From the NCBI RefSeq assembly GCF_007828045.1, contig NZ_VITN01000020.1, positions 60,941-124,940 of the forward strand: a DNA stretch of 64,000 nucleotides. The letters are read 5' to 3'. Source of the stretch: Nitrospirillum amazonense (GTDB lineage: Bacteria > Pseudomonadota > Alphaproteobacteria > Azospirillales > Azospirillaceae). Position 1 is the stretch's first letter. Every line of letters starts with the position of its first letter. This document shows, piece by piece, positions 1-8,793 of this stretch. The notes beneath the pieces were generated by a model. That model did not search any database. It saw only the letters and a list, made by a program, of their open reading frames with translations, and had not been told where the DNA came from. Position numbers and translations under genes: made by a program.

Positions 1-48
1 GACCCCGCTGCTTTTCCGACTCGCGAGGGCCGTCATCGCGGCAATCGT

Positions 49-66
49 ATGGAAAATAATTTCCAT
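49..66. promoter_or_regulatory. RpiR/IolR-type operator upstream of fucosidase
   Basis: The site is a palindrome, ATGGAA-AATAAT-TTCCAT, with GGAA at 51-54 and TTCC at 61-64. It lies 65 bases before the fucosidase start. GGAA-N6-TTCC is the motif reported for the RpiR-family regulator IolR of Sinorhizobium meliloti, and the same motif recurs upstream of iolC and of the GH2 gene in this window. Regulation of the fucosidase by the local RpiR protein is inference from this shared motif. Confidence 0.6.
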
Positions 67-71
67 CTTTT

Positions 72-93
72 GATAAATGGGAATATATTTATC
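72..93. promoter_or_regulatory. Second dyad upstream of fucosidase
   Basis: GATAAAT (72-78) and ATTTATC (87-93) form perfect 7-base arms around an 8-base spacer. The right part, 80-93, reads GGAATATATTTATC, a GGAA-N6-TATC variant of the motif at 49-66. The same GGAA-N6-TATC variant occurs on the minus strand between the rpiR gene and iolG. It may be a secondary operator site or part of the promoter. Confidence 0.35.
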
Positions 94-130
94 GAAACAA
101 ACCCGCCACATGACAGGGAAAGCCGCAGCC

Positions 131-1513
131 ATGGCCGTCATCCGCCACCGCCTCGCCACCATCCTGGCCGGCACCGCCCTCGCCACGCTCATGGCGCTCG
201 GCGTTGGGGCCAGGGCGGACACCGCGCCGCCGGCTGCGGCCCAGGCCTATACGCCGACGGCGGAGAACCTGGCCGCGCGGCAGTGGTTCCAGGATGCCCG
301 GTTCGGCGTCTTCCTGCACTGGGGCCTGTATAGCGAACTGGGCGGCGCCGGCAAGATGGGCATCGCCGAATGGATCATGGATGAGAACCAGATCCCCGCC
401 CGCCACTACGAACGCCTGGCCCGCTTCTTCAACCCCACGGCCTTCGACGCCGACGCCTGGGCGCAGACCTTCAAGGCGGCGGGCGCCCGCTACGTCGTCA
501 TCACGTCGAAGCACCATGAGGGCTTCGCCATGTTCGCCAGCAAGGCCAGCCCCTACAACGTCGTCGACGCCACCCCCTTCCATCGCGACCCGCTGGCCGA
601 ACTGGCCGCCGCCTGCCGCAAGGCCGGGCTGAAGCTGTTCTTCTATTACTCGCAGCTGGATTGGCACCATCCCGACTATTTCCCCCAAGGAACGACAGGG
701 CATGCCTCGGAGCGGCCGGCCGGCGGCGACTGGGACCGCTACATTGATTTCGAGCAGGCGCAGCTGCGTGAGCTGCTGACCTACTATGGGCCCATCGGCG
801 GCATCTGGTTCGACGGTTGGTGGGACCAGAAGGACACGGCCATGCGCGACCGCTGGCGCCTGGATGAGACCTACCGCCTGATCCACGGCCTGCAGCCGGC
901 CGCCCTGATTGGCAACAACCACCACCAGGCGCCCTTCCCCGGCGAAGACTTCCAGATGTTCGAGCGCGACCTGCCGGGCGAGAACAGCATGGGTTTCAAC
1001 ACAGCCGGCGTCAGCGCCCTACCCCTGGAAATGGCCGAGACCATGAACGGCTCCTGGGGCTTCAACATGATCGACGACCAGTACAAGTCGACCGCGACCC
1101 TGATCCGCAGCCTGGTGGGCGCCGCCGGCCGCAACGCCAACTTCCTGCTGAACACGGGTCCCATGCCCAATGGCGAGCTGCAGCCGGAGAACGTCCAGAC
1201 CCTGAAGGACATGGGACAATGGCTGAAGCGCTATGGTGAGAGCGTCTACCAGACCCGGGGCGGCCCCGTGGCGCCACGCCCCTGGGGCGTCACCACCCAG
1301 GCACCGGGCCGGGTCTATGTCCACGTCCTGGACTGGAAGGATGGGCCCCTGTTCCTGCCGCTGACCCAGGCCGTGCGCAAGGCGACCCTGCTGCGCGACG
1401 GCAGCGCCGTGCCGGTGCAGACCCGGCCGGACGGTCTGGAACTGACCCTGCCGGCCGCGACAGGCGAGGCTATGGACGGTTGGGACCGGGTGATCCGCCT
1501 GGACCTTCAGTGA
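131..1513 (+). CDS. Exported alpha-L-fucosidase, GH29
   Basis: This glycoside hydrolase of family 29 removes alpha-linked L-fucose from glycans. I chose the ATG at 131 because it begins a clean signal peptide (MAVIRHR, then a hydrophobic stretch ending near ARA-DTA) and has an AGGGA-type ribosome site about 11 bases upstream; an in-frame ATG lies at 110. The protein is 460 residues, normal for bacterial GH29. Family landmarks are HWGLYS near the N-terminus, the KHHEGFAMF block, and GGIWFDGWW, whose Asp228 matches the GH29 nucleophile. The C-terminal part, after about residue 370, is the usual beta-sandwich. The first base of the window is only about 130 bases upstream, so operon partners to the left cannot be seen. 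A GGAA-N6-TTCC dyad at 49-66 suggests RpiR control. Periplasmic location is inferred from the signal. Confidence 0.9.
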   Translation: MAVIRHRLATILAGTALATLMALGVGARADTAPPAAAQAYTPTAENLAARQWFQDARFGVFLHWGLYSELGGAGKMGIAEWIMDENQIPARHYERLARFFNPTAFDADAWAQTFKAAGARYVVITSKHHEGFAMFASKASPYNVVDATPFHRDPLAELAAACRKAGLKLFFYYSQLDWHHPDYFPQGTTGHASERPAGGDWDRYIDFEQAQLRELLTYYGPIGGIWFDGWWDQKDTAMRDRWRLDETYRLIHGLQPAALIGNNHHQAPFPGEDFQMFERDLPGENSMGFNTAGVSALPLEMAETMNGSWGFNMIDDQYKSTATLIRSLVGAAGRNANFLLNTGPMPNGELQPENVQTLKDMGQWLKRYGESVYQTRGGPVAPRPWGVTTQAPGRVYVHVLDWKDGPLFLPLTQAVRKATLLRDGSAVPVQTRPDGLELTLPAATGEAMDGWDRVIRLDLQ

Positions 1514-1553
1514 TGGAATGGAAGCGGGCGGCCGGAGCTGGGTTCCAGCCACC

Positions 1554-1864
1554 CTACTCCGTCCGCTTCACCCTCGTGAGCGTGCGGAGGAGATGTGCAT
1601 GCAGGATCCTGTCGCGAACCAGCGCGAAGAACTTAGGCGGCAGCATTCCGTACTCGAAGCGGGCTGGTTTTCGGCAAGATCATTCGACGGTGTATGTGTC
1701 ACCGGCACGACAGTGACTACCTCCCGCCCCGCAACGATCTGGCGGGCGGCGACGATGGCGCAGGGCCGGTCTTTCCGGCCATCTTCCGCGCCCTGGCGGT
1801 GTTCCCGCTCCCATAGATACGCGTAGGAAATCACGAGGCCCGGCCGCGGCGTCGGTAGGCTCAT
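1554..1864 (-). pseudogene. Broken PemK/MazF-like toxin gene
   Basis: The first ~65 codons read like the N-terminus of a PemK/MazF-type endoribonuclease toxin: PGLVISYAYLWEREH, KDRPCAIV and VVPVTHTPSND. The reading frame then loses similarity and stops early, at about 1568. In another frame the expected C-terminus of this toxin type follows, including EYGMLPPKFFALVRDRIL and ending RVKRTE with a stop at 1554-1556. The piece between THTP and YGMLPP, roughly 40 codons in my memory of intact relatives, is missing and the frame is shifted, so an out-of-frame internal deletion is likely. The start lies 5 bases after the antitoxin stop, as in a normal antitoxin-toxin operon. The family call is from recall of the conserved blocks; the frame break is seen directly. 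Confidence 0.65.
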
Positions 1865-1869
1865 GAAGG

Positions 1870-2121
1870 TCAGTCTTCAAGAAGCTTGTCGAGATGATCG
1901 AATTCGGCGGGCACGGTGCTGTCGGCGATGGCCTTGAGGGTGTCCACATCCAGGTCCTCGACCTTGCGGGCAACCCGCCCCTTCATCAATATCTCAAAGA
2001 ACGCCGCCGACACCGGCACCGTATGGGTACGGCCATTCTTGGTGATCGCCACCGGAGCCTGTTGCGCGGCATCCTGGTAGCGCCCGACATGCTGCTGGAA
2101 TTCGCTGGATGTGATTTTCAT
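1870..2121 (-). CDS. Phd/YefM-type antitoxin
   Basis: This 83-residue protein begins MKITSSEFQQHVGRYQD, followed by PVAITKNGRTHTVPVSAAFFEIL. That layout is typical of Phd/YefM antitoxins: an N-terminal DNA-binding half and a disordered acidic tail, here ending FDHLDKLLED. Such proteins neutralise a partner toxin and repress their own promoter. The partner directly downstream is damaged, so the antitoxin now appears to be an orphan. A strong AT-rich dyad at 2135-2164, just before the start, fits autoregulation. The frame itself is intact. Confidence 0.85.
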   Translation of the reverse strand: MKITSSEFQQHVGRYQDAAQQAPVAITKNGRTHTVPVSAAFFEILMKGRVARKVEDLDVDTLKAIADSTVPAEFDHLDKLLED

Positions 2122-2134
2122 GGCCTCCGCTCCT

Positions 2135-2164
2135 CTTTATCTAAAATAGATAAAATAGATAAAG
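2135..2164. promoter_or_regulatory. Operator-like dyad before antitoxin
   Basis: CTTTATCT (2135-2142) and AGATAAAG (2157-2164) are perfect 8-base inverted arms. Between and across them AAAATAGAT occurs twice in tandem (2143-2151, 2152-2160). The site starts 14 bases upstream of the antitoxin ATG and is strikingly AT-rich in a GC-rich region. Autoregulatory toxin-antitoxin operators typically look like this; binding is inferred. Confidence 0.6.
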
Positions 2165-2183
2165 TTGGCGAGGACAATCAGCC

Positions 2184-2993
2184 TCAGCGGCGCATGATCC
2201 AATCGTGCGCCGGATCGTTGCGGAATATCCAGCGCCGCTCCGGCCCCGCCATCACGTTGAGGTAATAGAGGTCATAGCCGTGCGGCGCGCCCACGGGGTG
2301 ATAGCCCCGGGGGACCATGACCACGTCGCCGTCCTGCACGCAGATGGTCTCATCCAGGCTGCGATCGTCGGTATACACACGCTGGAAAGCGAAGCCCTGG
2401 GGCGGGTTCAGGCGGTGATAGTAGGTTTCCTCCAGCGCCGTCTCCTGCCCCGTCTCGGCCGTGTCGTGCTTGTGCGGCGGATAACTGGACCAGTGGCCGC
2501 CCGGGGTGATGACCTCCACCACCAGCAGGCTGTCGGCCGGCTTGCCCTCCGGCAGGATGTTGCGGACATGGCGGGTGTTCGTGCCCTGGCCCCGCATCTC
2601 GCGCGGCATCTCATCCGCGGCGATGACGCGGGCCTGGGCACCGGCCCGGCCCGGCGCGGTGCAGACCGCCAGCTCGACGGCGTCCGTCGCCATCACACCA
2701 TAGGGCTGGCCCGCCGGCACATAGACCGCGCCGGGCGCCTTGTCCTCGAAAACGCTGGCGCGGCCGCCTACGGGGCCCAGGTCCTGGCCCCCCGCCGTCA
2801 CCCGCGCCGTGCCGGACAGCACCACCAGGCAGGCCTCGCGCCCCAGCTCCACCCCATCGAGGGTCCGCCCCGGCGCCAGCCGATACAGGCGGAAACCGAC
2901 ATGGGTCCAGCCGGCGCTTTCCGGCGTCACCTCCAGCACGCGGCCATCGGCGCCGGGCGCCTGGGAACGCACCAGCAAGGGCGACGCGGTCAT
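2184..2993 (-). CDS. iolB: 5-deoxy-glucuronate isomerase
   Basis: IolB converts 5-deoxy-D-glucuronate to 5-dehydro-2-deoxy-D-gluconate in myo-inositol breakdown, in the cytoplasm. The 269-residue protein has the bicupin layout of the KduI/IolB family and the metal-binding stretch SYPPHKHDTA, followed by LEETYYHRLNP and a second cupin part with VMVPRGYHPVGAPHGYDLYY. It is the last gene of a minus-strand operon iolC-iolD-iolE-iolB and overlaps the iolE stop by 4 bases, so translation is probably coupled. Length and motifs are normal. Confidence 0.93.
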   Translation of the reverse strand: MTASPLLVRSQAPGADGRVLEVTPESAGWTHVGFRLYRLAPGRTLDGVELGREACLVVLSGTARVTAGGQDLGPVGGRASVFEDKAPGAVYVPAGQPYGVMATDAVELAVCTAPGRAGAQARVIAADEMPREMRGQGTNTRHVRNILPEGKPADSLLVVEVITPGGHWSSYPPHKHDTAETGQETALEETYYHRLNPPQGFAFQRVYTDDRSLDETICVQDGDVVMVPRGYHPVGAPHGYDLYYLNVMAGPERRWIFRNDPAHDWIMRR

Positions 2994-3904
2994 GACGCCA
3001 CCGTCAGGCCGGCGCCCGCCGCCGCCTGCCGCAGGTGGCGCAGGCCCATCTCGCCGTACTGGCGCGGGTCGGCCTTGGCGGGATCCTGTTCCGCCTCGAT
3101 GATGACCCAGCCGCTATAGCCGATGTCGGCCAGGGCGCGCATAACGGCGGCATAGTCCAGACGCCCGTCGCCCGGCACCGTGAACATGCCGTCCAGCACG
3201 CCGTCCAGGAAGCTGCCGCCCCGGTCCAACAGGGCCTGGAACACCGGCTGGCGCACGTCCTTGCAATGGACATGGGCGACCCGGCCCGGATGGGCGCGGA
3301 TGACGTCCACCGCGTCGATGCCGCCCAGGGCGGCATGGCCGGTGTCCACCGTCAGGCCGACGGACGGGCCGGTATGGGCCAGGAACTGGGCCAGATCATC
3401 CGGCCGCTCCACCACCGTTCCCAGGTGATGGTGATAGGCGAAGCGCACCCCCTGCCCGGCGATATGATCGGCGACCTCGGTCAGGCGCCGGCCGAAGACG
3501 GCCCACCCGTCGGCGTCCAGCCGGGGCGTCTGCGCCAACGGGCGGGCGCGGTCGCCATGGATGGCGTTGCTGGTCTCGGCATGGACGAAGACGGTGCTGC
3601 CCATGGCCTTCAGCAGGGCCAGGTGCCCTTGCAGGGCGGCGATCTCGGCCGCCGCGTCATGGGCCAGCAGGTTGCCGCTGTACCAGCCCCCCACCAGGTC
3701 CAGCCCATGGCCGGCCAGCAGGGGCTTCAGCACACGCGGATCGCGGGGGAACTTGCCACCCAGCTCGATGCCGCTGAACCCAATGGCGCGGGCGTCGGCC
3801 AGCACCGTTTCCACCGGCGTCGCCCCGCCCAGCTCGGGCATGTCGTCGTTGATCCAGGCGATGGGACTGACGCCGAAGCGGATGGACCCTAAGCGGGTAG
3901 ACAT
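2990..3904 (-). CDS. iolE: Inosose dehydratase
   Basis: IolE dehydrates 2-keto-myo-inositol (inosose) to the trihydroxycyclohexane-dione that IolD then hydrolyses. The 304-residue protein is a TIM-barrel of the sugar isomerase/epimerase-like family, with ISPIAW-like N-terminal residues (FGVSPIAWINDDMPELGG), the HHHLGTVVE strand and HVHCKD as metal-binding landmarks. It starts 14 bases after the iolD stop and overlaps iolB by 4 bases. The position between iolD and iolB in a co-directional operon supports the assignment. Confidence 0.93.
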   Translation of the reverse strand: MSTRLGSIRFGVSPIAWINDDMPELGGATPVETVLADARAIGFSGIELGGKFPRDPRVLKPLLAGHGLDLVGGWYSGNLLAHDAAAEIAALQGHLALLKAMGSTVFVHAETSNAIHGDRARPLAQTPRLDADGWAVFGRRLTEVADHIAGQGVRFAYHHHLGTVVERPDDLAQFLAHTGPSVGLTVDTGHAALGGIDAVDVIRAHPGRVAHVHCKDVRQPVFQALLDRGGSFLDGVLDGMFTVPGDGRLDYAAVMRALADIGYSGWVIIEAEQDPAKADPRQYGEMGLRHLRQAAAGAGLTVAS

Positions 3905-3918
3905 GGGGGCTGATCTCC

Positions 3919-5775
3919 CTAACGTTGGTCTTTTGTCTTCTCGTCATACGCCGCGCGGGCCTGGCGGACGGCCGCGCGGTCGGACACCTGGGGCACGGCC
4001 ACGTCCCACCAGGCGCCGCCGGCGGCGGTGGACACGGCCGGGTCGGTGTCGATGACGATGACGTGCACGCCGGTGCCTGATCGCGCTTCGGCCAGGGCCG
4101 CCTCCAGCCCGACGATGTCCGCCACCTTGCGCGCCGTGGCACCCAGGCTGGCGGCGTGGGCGGCGAAATCGATGGCCGGCAGGGTTGCGTGGCGCGCGTC
4201 GGCCAGCAAATTGTTGAAGGGCGCGCCGCCGGTGGCCCGCTGCAGGCGGTTGATGCAGCCGTAGCCACGGTTGTCCAACACGATGATGGTCAGCTTCAGG
4301 CCCAGCATGGCGACCGTGGCGATCTCGGAATTCATCATGAGATAGCTGCCGTCGCCGACCACGACGTGGACGTCGCGCCCCGGCTCCGCCATCTTCACGC
4401 CCAGGCCGCCGGCGATCTCATAGCCCATGCAGGAATAGCCGTATTCCACGTGGTAGCCGCCGGGCCGCCGCACCCGCCACAGTTTGTGCAGTTCCCCCGG
4501 CAAACCGCCGGCGGCGCAGACCACCACCGCGTCCTCGGCCGTCTGGCGCCACACGGCGCCCAGCACCTGGGCGTCCGTGGGCAGGGCCATGGCGTCCCCC
4601 TTCGGGGCCGCCATGGCCGCCTCCCAAGCCTGGTCCCAGGCCAGTGCCGGGGCCGCCAGTACCTGCGTCCAATCCGCCGGAACGCGCCAGCCGGCCAGCA
4701 GCGGCGCCAGGGCGGCCAGCACGGCGCTGGCATCGCCCACCACGCCCACGGCACCCTGCTTGGCCGCGTCGTGGGCCGAGACGTTGACCTGCACCAGCGT
4801 GCGCGCGGCCCCCCGGAACAGGGCGCGGGAACCGGTGGTGAAATCCTGCAGGCGCGTGCCGATGCCGATGATCAGGTCCGCCTCGGCCGCCGCCGCGTTG
4901 GCGACGCCGGTGCCGGTGACGCCAACGGCGCCCAGGTTGGACGGATGATCCCAAGGCAGCGCCCCCTTGCCCGCCTGCGTCTCCGCCACCGGGATGCCGG
5001 TGGCCGCCGCCAGGTCGGCCAGCAGGGTTTCCGCGCCGGCGTACAGCACGCCTCCGCCGGCGATGATCAAGGGCCGCCGCGCGGCACGGATGCGCACCAC
5101 CAGATCCGCCAGATCGAAGGGATCGGCCGGCGGGCGGCGGAACCGCCACAGGCGGGGGACGAAGAAATCCTCCGGATAATTCCAGGCCTCGGCCTGCACA
5201 TCCTGGCAGAAGGCCAGGGTGACGGGGCCGCAGGCGGCCGGATCGGTCAGGACCGCCATGGCCTTGGGCAGGGCATCCAGGATCTGCTCGGGCCGCGTCA
5301 GCCGGTCGAAATAGCGTGAGACCGGCCGGAAACAGTCGTTGGCCGAGACGGTGCCGTCGCCGAAATCCTCGATCTGCTGCAGCACCGGATCCGGCCGGCG
5401 GCCGGCATAGACGTCGCCCGGCAGGAACAGCACGGGCAGGCGGTTGACATGGGCCAGGGCGGCCGCCGTCACCATATTGGTGGCGCCCGGCCCGATGGAG
5501 GTGGTGCAGACCATGGCCCGCCGGCGGCGCGCCTGCTTGGCGAAGGCGATGGCGGCGTGGGCCATGGCCTGCTCGTTATGGGCGCGATAGGTGGGCAGGG
5601 TGTCCTGGCTGGCCTGCAAGGCCTCGCCCAACCCGGCCACATTGCCATGGCCGAAGATGGCCCAGCAGCCGGCGAAGTAGGGCACCGCTTGCCCGTCCGC
5701 CCCCTCGACCCGTTGCGCCGCCAGATAGCGCACGGTCGCCTGGGCCGCCGTCAGGCGCAGGATCCCGGTGGTCAC
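3919..5775 (-). CDS. iolD: Trihydroxycyclohexane-1,2-dione hydrolase (ThDP)
   Basis: IolD opens the ring of 3D-(3,5/4)-trihydroxycyclohexane-1,2-dione to give 5-deoxy-glucuronate. The 618-residue protein is a thiamine-diphosphate enzyme. The N-terminal Pyr domain has RAHNEQAMAHAAIAFAK, with the ThDP-activating Glu; the middle domain is the usual transhydrogenase-like fold; the C-terminal PP domain has GDGSYLMMNSEIATV and VLDNRGYGCINRLQ. Length matches the family. Its start overlaps the iolC stop by 4 bases (ATGA), so it is coupled to iolC. Confidence 0.94.
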   Translation of the reverse strand: MTTGILRLTAAQATVRYLAAQRVEGADGQAVPYFAGCWAIFGHGNVAGLGEALQASQDTLPTYRAHNEQAMAHAAIAFAKQARRRRAMVCTTSIGPGATNMVTAAALAHVNRLPVLFLPGDVYAGRRPDPVLQQIEDFGDGTVSANDCFRPVSRYFDRLTRPEQILDALPKAMAVLTDPAACGPVTLAFCQDVQAEAWNYPEDFFVPRLWRFRRPPADPFDLADLVVRIRAARRPLIIAGGGVLYAGAETLLADLAAATGIPVAETQAGKGALPWDHPSNLGAVGVTGTGVANAAAAEADLIIGIGTRLQDFTTGSRALFRGAARTLVQVNVSAHDAAKQGAVGVVGDASAVLAALAPLLAGWRVPADWTQVLAAPALAWDQAWEAAMAAPKGDAMALPTDAQVLGAVWRQTAEDAVVVCAAGGLPGELHKLWRVRRPGGYHVEYGYSCMGYEIAGGLGVKMAEPGRDVHVVVGDGSYLMMNSEIATVAMLGLKLTIIVLDNRGYGCINRLQRATGGAPFNNLLADARHATLPAIDFAAHAASLGATARKVADIVGLEAALAEARSGTGVHVIVIDTDPAVSTAAGGAWWDVAVPQVSDRAAVRQARAAYDEKTKDQR

Positions 5776-7727
5776 TTGCCCTTCCCCTCGACCACAGACG
5801 CGCGGGCCTGCCGCCAGGCGTCCACCAGGGTCTTCAGCTTGCCCGCCATCATGGCCACCACCTGTTCATCGTCCAGCCGGTTGGCAAGCCAGCCGCGCGC
5901 GACATCATAGAAGATGGTCCGCCCGACGGCGAAGCCCTTGACGATGCCCGAGGGGGCCGCCGCCTGGAAGGAGGCCAAAAGTTCCTCCTCCGGCGCCGAG
6001 AGGCCCAGCAAAACCACACCCCGGCAATAGGCGTCGTTTTCCAGCACCGCCATTTCAATATTGCGCCAGGCTTCGGGGTCGGTCACCGGCTCCAGCTTCC
6101 ACCAGTCGGGCTTGATGCCCAAGGCGTACAGGCGGCGGATGCCGCGGGCCACCGTCATGGCGTCGACGGGCAGGCCGGCCGGCACGATCATCTCGAGCAG
6201 CAGTTCATGTCGCGTCTTGCGGCAGGCGTCGAACAGGCGCAGCAACTGCCGCTCCTGCCGGTCGCGCATGTCGGCGGCGTCGTCCGGATGATAGAAGACC
6301 AGGCACTTGACCACATGGTGCAGGGGCCATTCCGCCAGTTCCGTCGCCACGTCGGCGGAGCTTTCGAACACCAGCGGGCGGGACTTGGGCTCCTCGATGG
6401 GGCGGCCGATCCAATAGGGGTCGTCGGCGGAACTGGCCAAGGCCTCGAAGCCATAGCGGCCGTCCAGCAGCAGGCCGAAGCGGTCGTCGCCGCCCGCCAC
6501 CGTCTCCACCGCCCGCAGGGCCAAAGCCTTGAACAGCGGGATGCGGGCCGGATCAGCGCCCAGCTCCGCCACCAGATCCTCGAACTGGCTGCGGTGGTCC
6601 ACGGCCAGCACCGTCAGCTCGTCATAGCGATGCCGCCGGGTGGTGGCCCAGTGGATGTGTTCCAGCTCGGCGCTGTCGCGCAGGCGGTGGGGCAGGCTGG
6701 GCTGGGCCAGGAACCATTCCAGTTCCGGCCAAGTGGGCATGGCGGGGGCGCAGCCGTGGCGCGACACGACGATGGCACCGCAGGCGTTAGCCCAGACGCA
6801 GCAGCGCTCCAGCGGCTCATCGCGCAGCCAGCCGCGCAGGAAGCCCGCCATGAAGGCATCACCGGCGCCCAGGACGTTGAACACCTCGACCGGGAAGCCG
6901 GGTACCACGACGCCCTCTGCCAGGGTGGCTGGAATGGCGCCGGGGAAGGCGGTGCAGCCGCCCGCCCCCTGCTTGCAGACGATGAGGGCGTCGGTCTGCG
7001 CGCGGATGGCGCCCAGCGCCGCCAGCGTGTCGGTCACGCCGCCGAGGATGTGGATTTCCTCCTCCGTGCCGACGATCAGGTCGCACAGCGGCAGCACCTC
7101 GCGCAGGCGGGTGGTGACGCCCTCATGGGCGACGAAGCGATCCTCGCCCCGGTCGCGGCCGGCCAGGCCCCACAGCACCGGACGGTAGTCGATGTCGAAC
7201 ACGACGCGGCCGCCGTTTTCCTTCACCAGCCGCGCCGCCGCCACGCTGGCGGCGAAGGCCCGGGGCTGGGACAGGTGGGTGCCGTTGATCAGCACCGCGC
7301 CAGTGTGGCGCAGCCAGTCGCGGTCCAGATCCCCCACATCCAGCGCCATATCGGCGCAGTTCTCGCGATAGAAGATCAAGGGGAAGTTTTCGCGGTCGCG
7401 GATGCCCAATACCACCAACGCGGTCAGGCGGTCGGGGTCAGAGACGACGCCGGTGATGTCAACCCCTTCACGCTCCAGCTCTTCCCGGATGAAGCGGCCC
7501 ATATGGTCCGCCCCCACCCGGGTGATAAGGCCCGTGCGCAGGCCCAGGCGGGCGCCGCCGGACGCGGTATTGGTGGGACTGCCGCCCAGGTATTTGGCGA
7601 AGGACGCCATGTCCTCCAGCCGGCCACCGATCTGCTGGCCGTAGAGGTCGACGCTGGATCGGCCGATGGCGATCAGATCCAGCGACTTGGGATGGGTTTG
7701 GACGGGGGATTGCGCAGAAGACGCCAT
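5772..7727 (-). CDS. iolC: IolC kinase fused to DUF2090 aldolase-like domain
   Basis: This 651-residue protein has an N-terminal PfkB-type 5-dehydro-2-deoxygluconokinase (about residues 15-335) that phosphorylates the IolB product. Landmarks are GGSPTNTASGGARLGL and NVLGAGDAFMAGFLRG, with the catalytic Asp in GAGD. A C-terminal DUF2090 domain (about 350-650), found fused in many alpha- and betaproteobacteria, resembles class I aldolases and may act on the kinase product as IolJ does; that role is inference. I chose the ATG at 7727 because an upstream in-frame extension to 7883 would run through the operator at 7771-7786 and into the rpiR gene. iolC heads the operon; the separate iolA and iolJ genes are not in this window. 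Confidence 0.9.
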   Translation of the reverse strand: MASSAQSPVQTHPKSLDLIAIGRSSVDLYGQQIGGRLEDMASFAKYLGGSPTNTASGGARLGLRTGLITRVGADHMGRFIREELEREGVDITGVVSDPDRLTALVVLGIRDRENFPLIFYRENCADMALDVGDLDRDWLRHTGAVLINGTHLSQPRAFAASVAAARLVKENGGRVVFDIDYRPVLWGLAGRDRGEDRFVAHEGVTTRLREVLPLCDLIVGTEEEIHILGGVTDTLAALGAIRAQTDALIVCKQGAGGCTAFPGAIPATLAEGVVVPGFPVEVFNVLGAGDAFMAGFLRGWLRDEPLERCCVWANACGAIVVSRHGCAPAMPTWPELEWFLAQPSLPHRLRDSAELEHIHWATTRRHRYDELTVLAVDHRSQFEDLVAELGADPARIPLFKALALRAVETVAGGDDRFGLLLDGRYGFEALASSADDPYWIGRPIEEPKSRPLVFESSADVATELAEWPLHHVVKCLVFYHPDDAADMRDRQERQLLRLFDACRKTRHELLLEMIVPAGLPVDAMTVARGIRRLYALGIKPDWWKLEPVTDPEAWRNIEMAVLENDAYCRGVVLLGLSAPEEELLASFQAAAPSGIVKGFAVGRTIFYDVARGWLANRLDDEQVVAMMAGKLKTLVDAWRQARASVVEGKGK

Positions 7728-7770
7728 GCCGGTTCCAGCCTTGGGGGCGCCGGATCGGCGCCCGATAGAA

Positions 7771-7786
7771 TGGAACATATATTCCA
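7771..7786. promoter_or_regulatory. RpiR/IolR-type operator upstream of iolC
   Basis: TGGAA-CATATA-TTCCA is a perfect GGAA-N6-TTCC dyad centred about 50 bases before the iolC start, in the short gap after the rpiR gene. It matches the motif reported for rhizobial IolR, and the same motif is found before the fucosidase and GH2 genes. Repression of the iol operon in the absence of inositol intermediates is the likely role. Confidence 0.75.
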
Positions 7787-7824
7787 CGTTTCCGGTTTTT
7801 GTAAATAACGTATCGCCAAACTGG

Positions 7825-8712
7825 TCAGGCTTTCCGACGGCGGGGCCGCGATACGCCACTGGCGCTGGCCCGTTCGCGCTCAAACGCCAGGCCGATCACC
7901 AGGGTTTGCGCCAGGCACAGCGAGGCCGCCAGCGAGCGGAAGCCACGCACCTCGGACTCGCGCACCTGCAGGACATGGACCGCCATCTTGGCCATGGGGC
8001 TCACCAGGCTGTCGGTGATGGTCAGGACCTTGGCGCCGGCGGCGGCGGCGGCCTCGACGGCATGCACCGTTTCCTCGGCATAGGGGTGGTAGCTGACGGC
8101 GATCAGCAGATCGGTTTCCCCGACCGCGCCCATCTGCTGGCTGGTCAGGCCGCCCACGCCATCGACGAAGATGGTGCGCTTGCCCACCTGTTGGAATGAA
8201 TATGCCAAATATGACGCCACCGGGAACGCGCGCCGGAAACCCATGATATACAGGGTTTGCGCCTGGTCGATCAGCTTCACGGCGCGCGCGAGGTCGGCCT
8301 TGGTCACGGTCTGACCCAGGTTTTCCAGCGCCAGCGTGTCGCGTTCCACGAATTCCGCCAGCAGGTCGCCGCCGTCGCCGGCCCCCGCCTGGTGGTCCAG
8401 GGCGGCGTTGAACTGGCGCACGCGCTCGCCATAGCCCAGGGCGGTGTGGTTGGCCAGCAGGCCGTCGCGCAGCAGGCGCTGCATGGGCATGGCGCCGGAA
8501 TAGCCCAGCGCCTTGGCGAAGCGGACGATGGCCGATGGCTGGACGCCCGAGCGTTCCGCCACCACGGCCAGGGTTTCCAGCGCCAAATCGTCCGGATGGT
8601 CCAGGACAAAGCGTGCGATCTGCTGCAGCCGCTTGCTGAAGGTGTCGTAGCGTTCCAATATGGCGGCCCGCAGTTCCTCGGCCGTGCGCGGCACGGTGGC
8701 ACTCCCCGTCAT
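7825..8712 (-). CDS. iolR: RpiR-family transcriptional regulator, likely IolR
   Basis: This 295-residue regulator has the RpiR layout. An N-terminal helix-turn-helix domain (about residues 1-85, with FVLDHPDDLALETLAVVAE and SAIVRFAKALGYSG) is followed by a SIS sugar-phosphate-binding domain (about 130-275, with YIMGFRRAF, GVGGLTSQQMGAVGETDLL and TDSLVSPMAKMA). RpiR proteins sense phosphorylated sugars or inositol intermediates. The gene lies between iolC and iolG, transcribed like iolC, and the nearby GGAA-N6-TTCC sites fit a rhizobial-type IolR. The start at 8712 is an ATG; translation begins shortly after the dyads at 8794-8826. The inducer cannot be read from sequence. Confidence 0.85.
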   Translation of the reverse strand: MTGSATVPRTAEELRAAILERYDTFSKRLQQIARFVLDHPDDLALETLAVVAERSGVQPSAIVRFAKALGYSGAMPMQRLLRDGLLANHTALGYGERVRQFNAALDHQAGAGDGGDLLAEFVERDTLALENLGQTVTKADLARAVKLIDQAQTLYIMGFRRAFPVASYLAYSFQQVGKRTIFVDGVGGLTSQQMGAVGETDLLIAVSYHPYAEETVHAVEAAAAAGAKVLTITDSLVSPMAKMAVHVLQVRESEVRGFRSLAASLCLAQTLVIGLAFERERASASGVSRPRRRKA

Positions 8713-8793
8713 CGCCCCTCCAAAATCCTATGTGGCCCCAAGAATAGACGCTCACCGGGTGAAGGCAACGCCGCCCGGCGTTATGGATATTCC

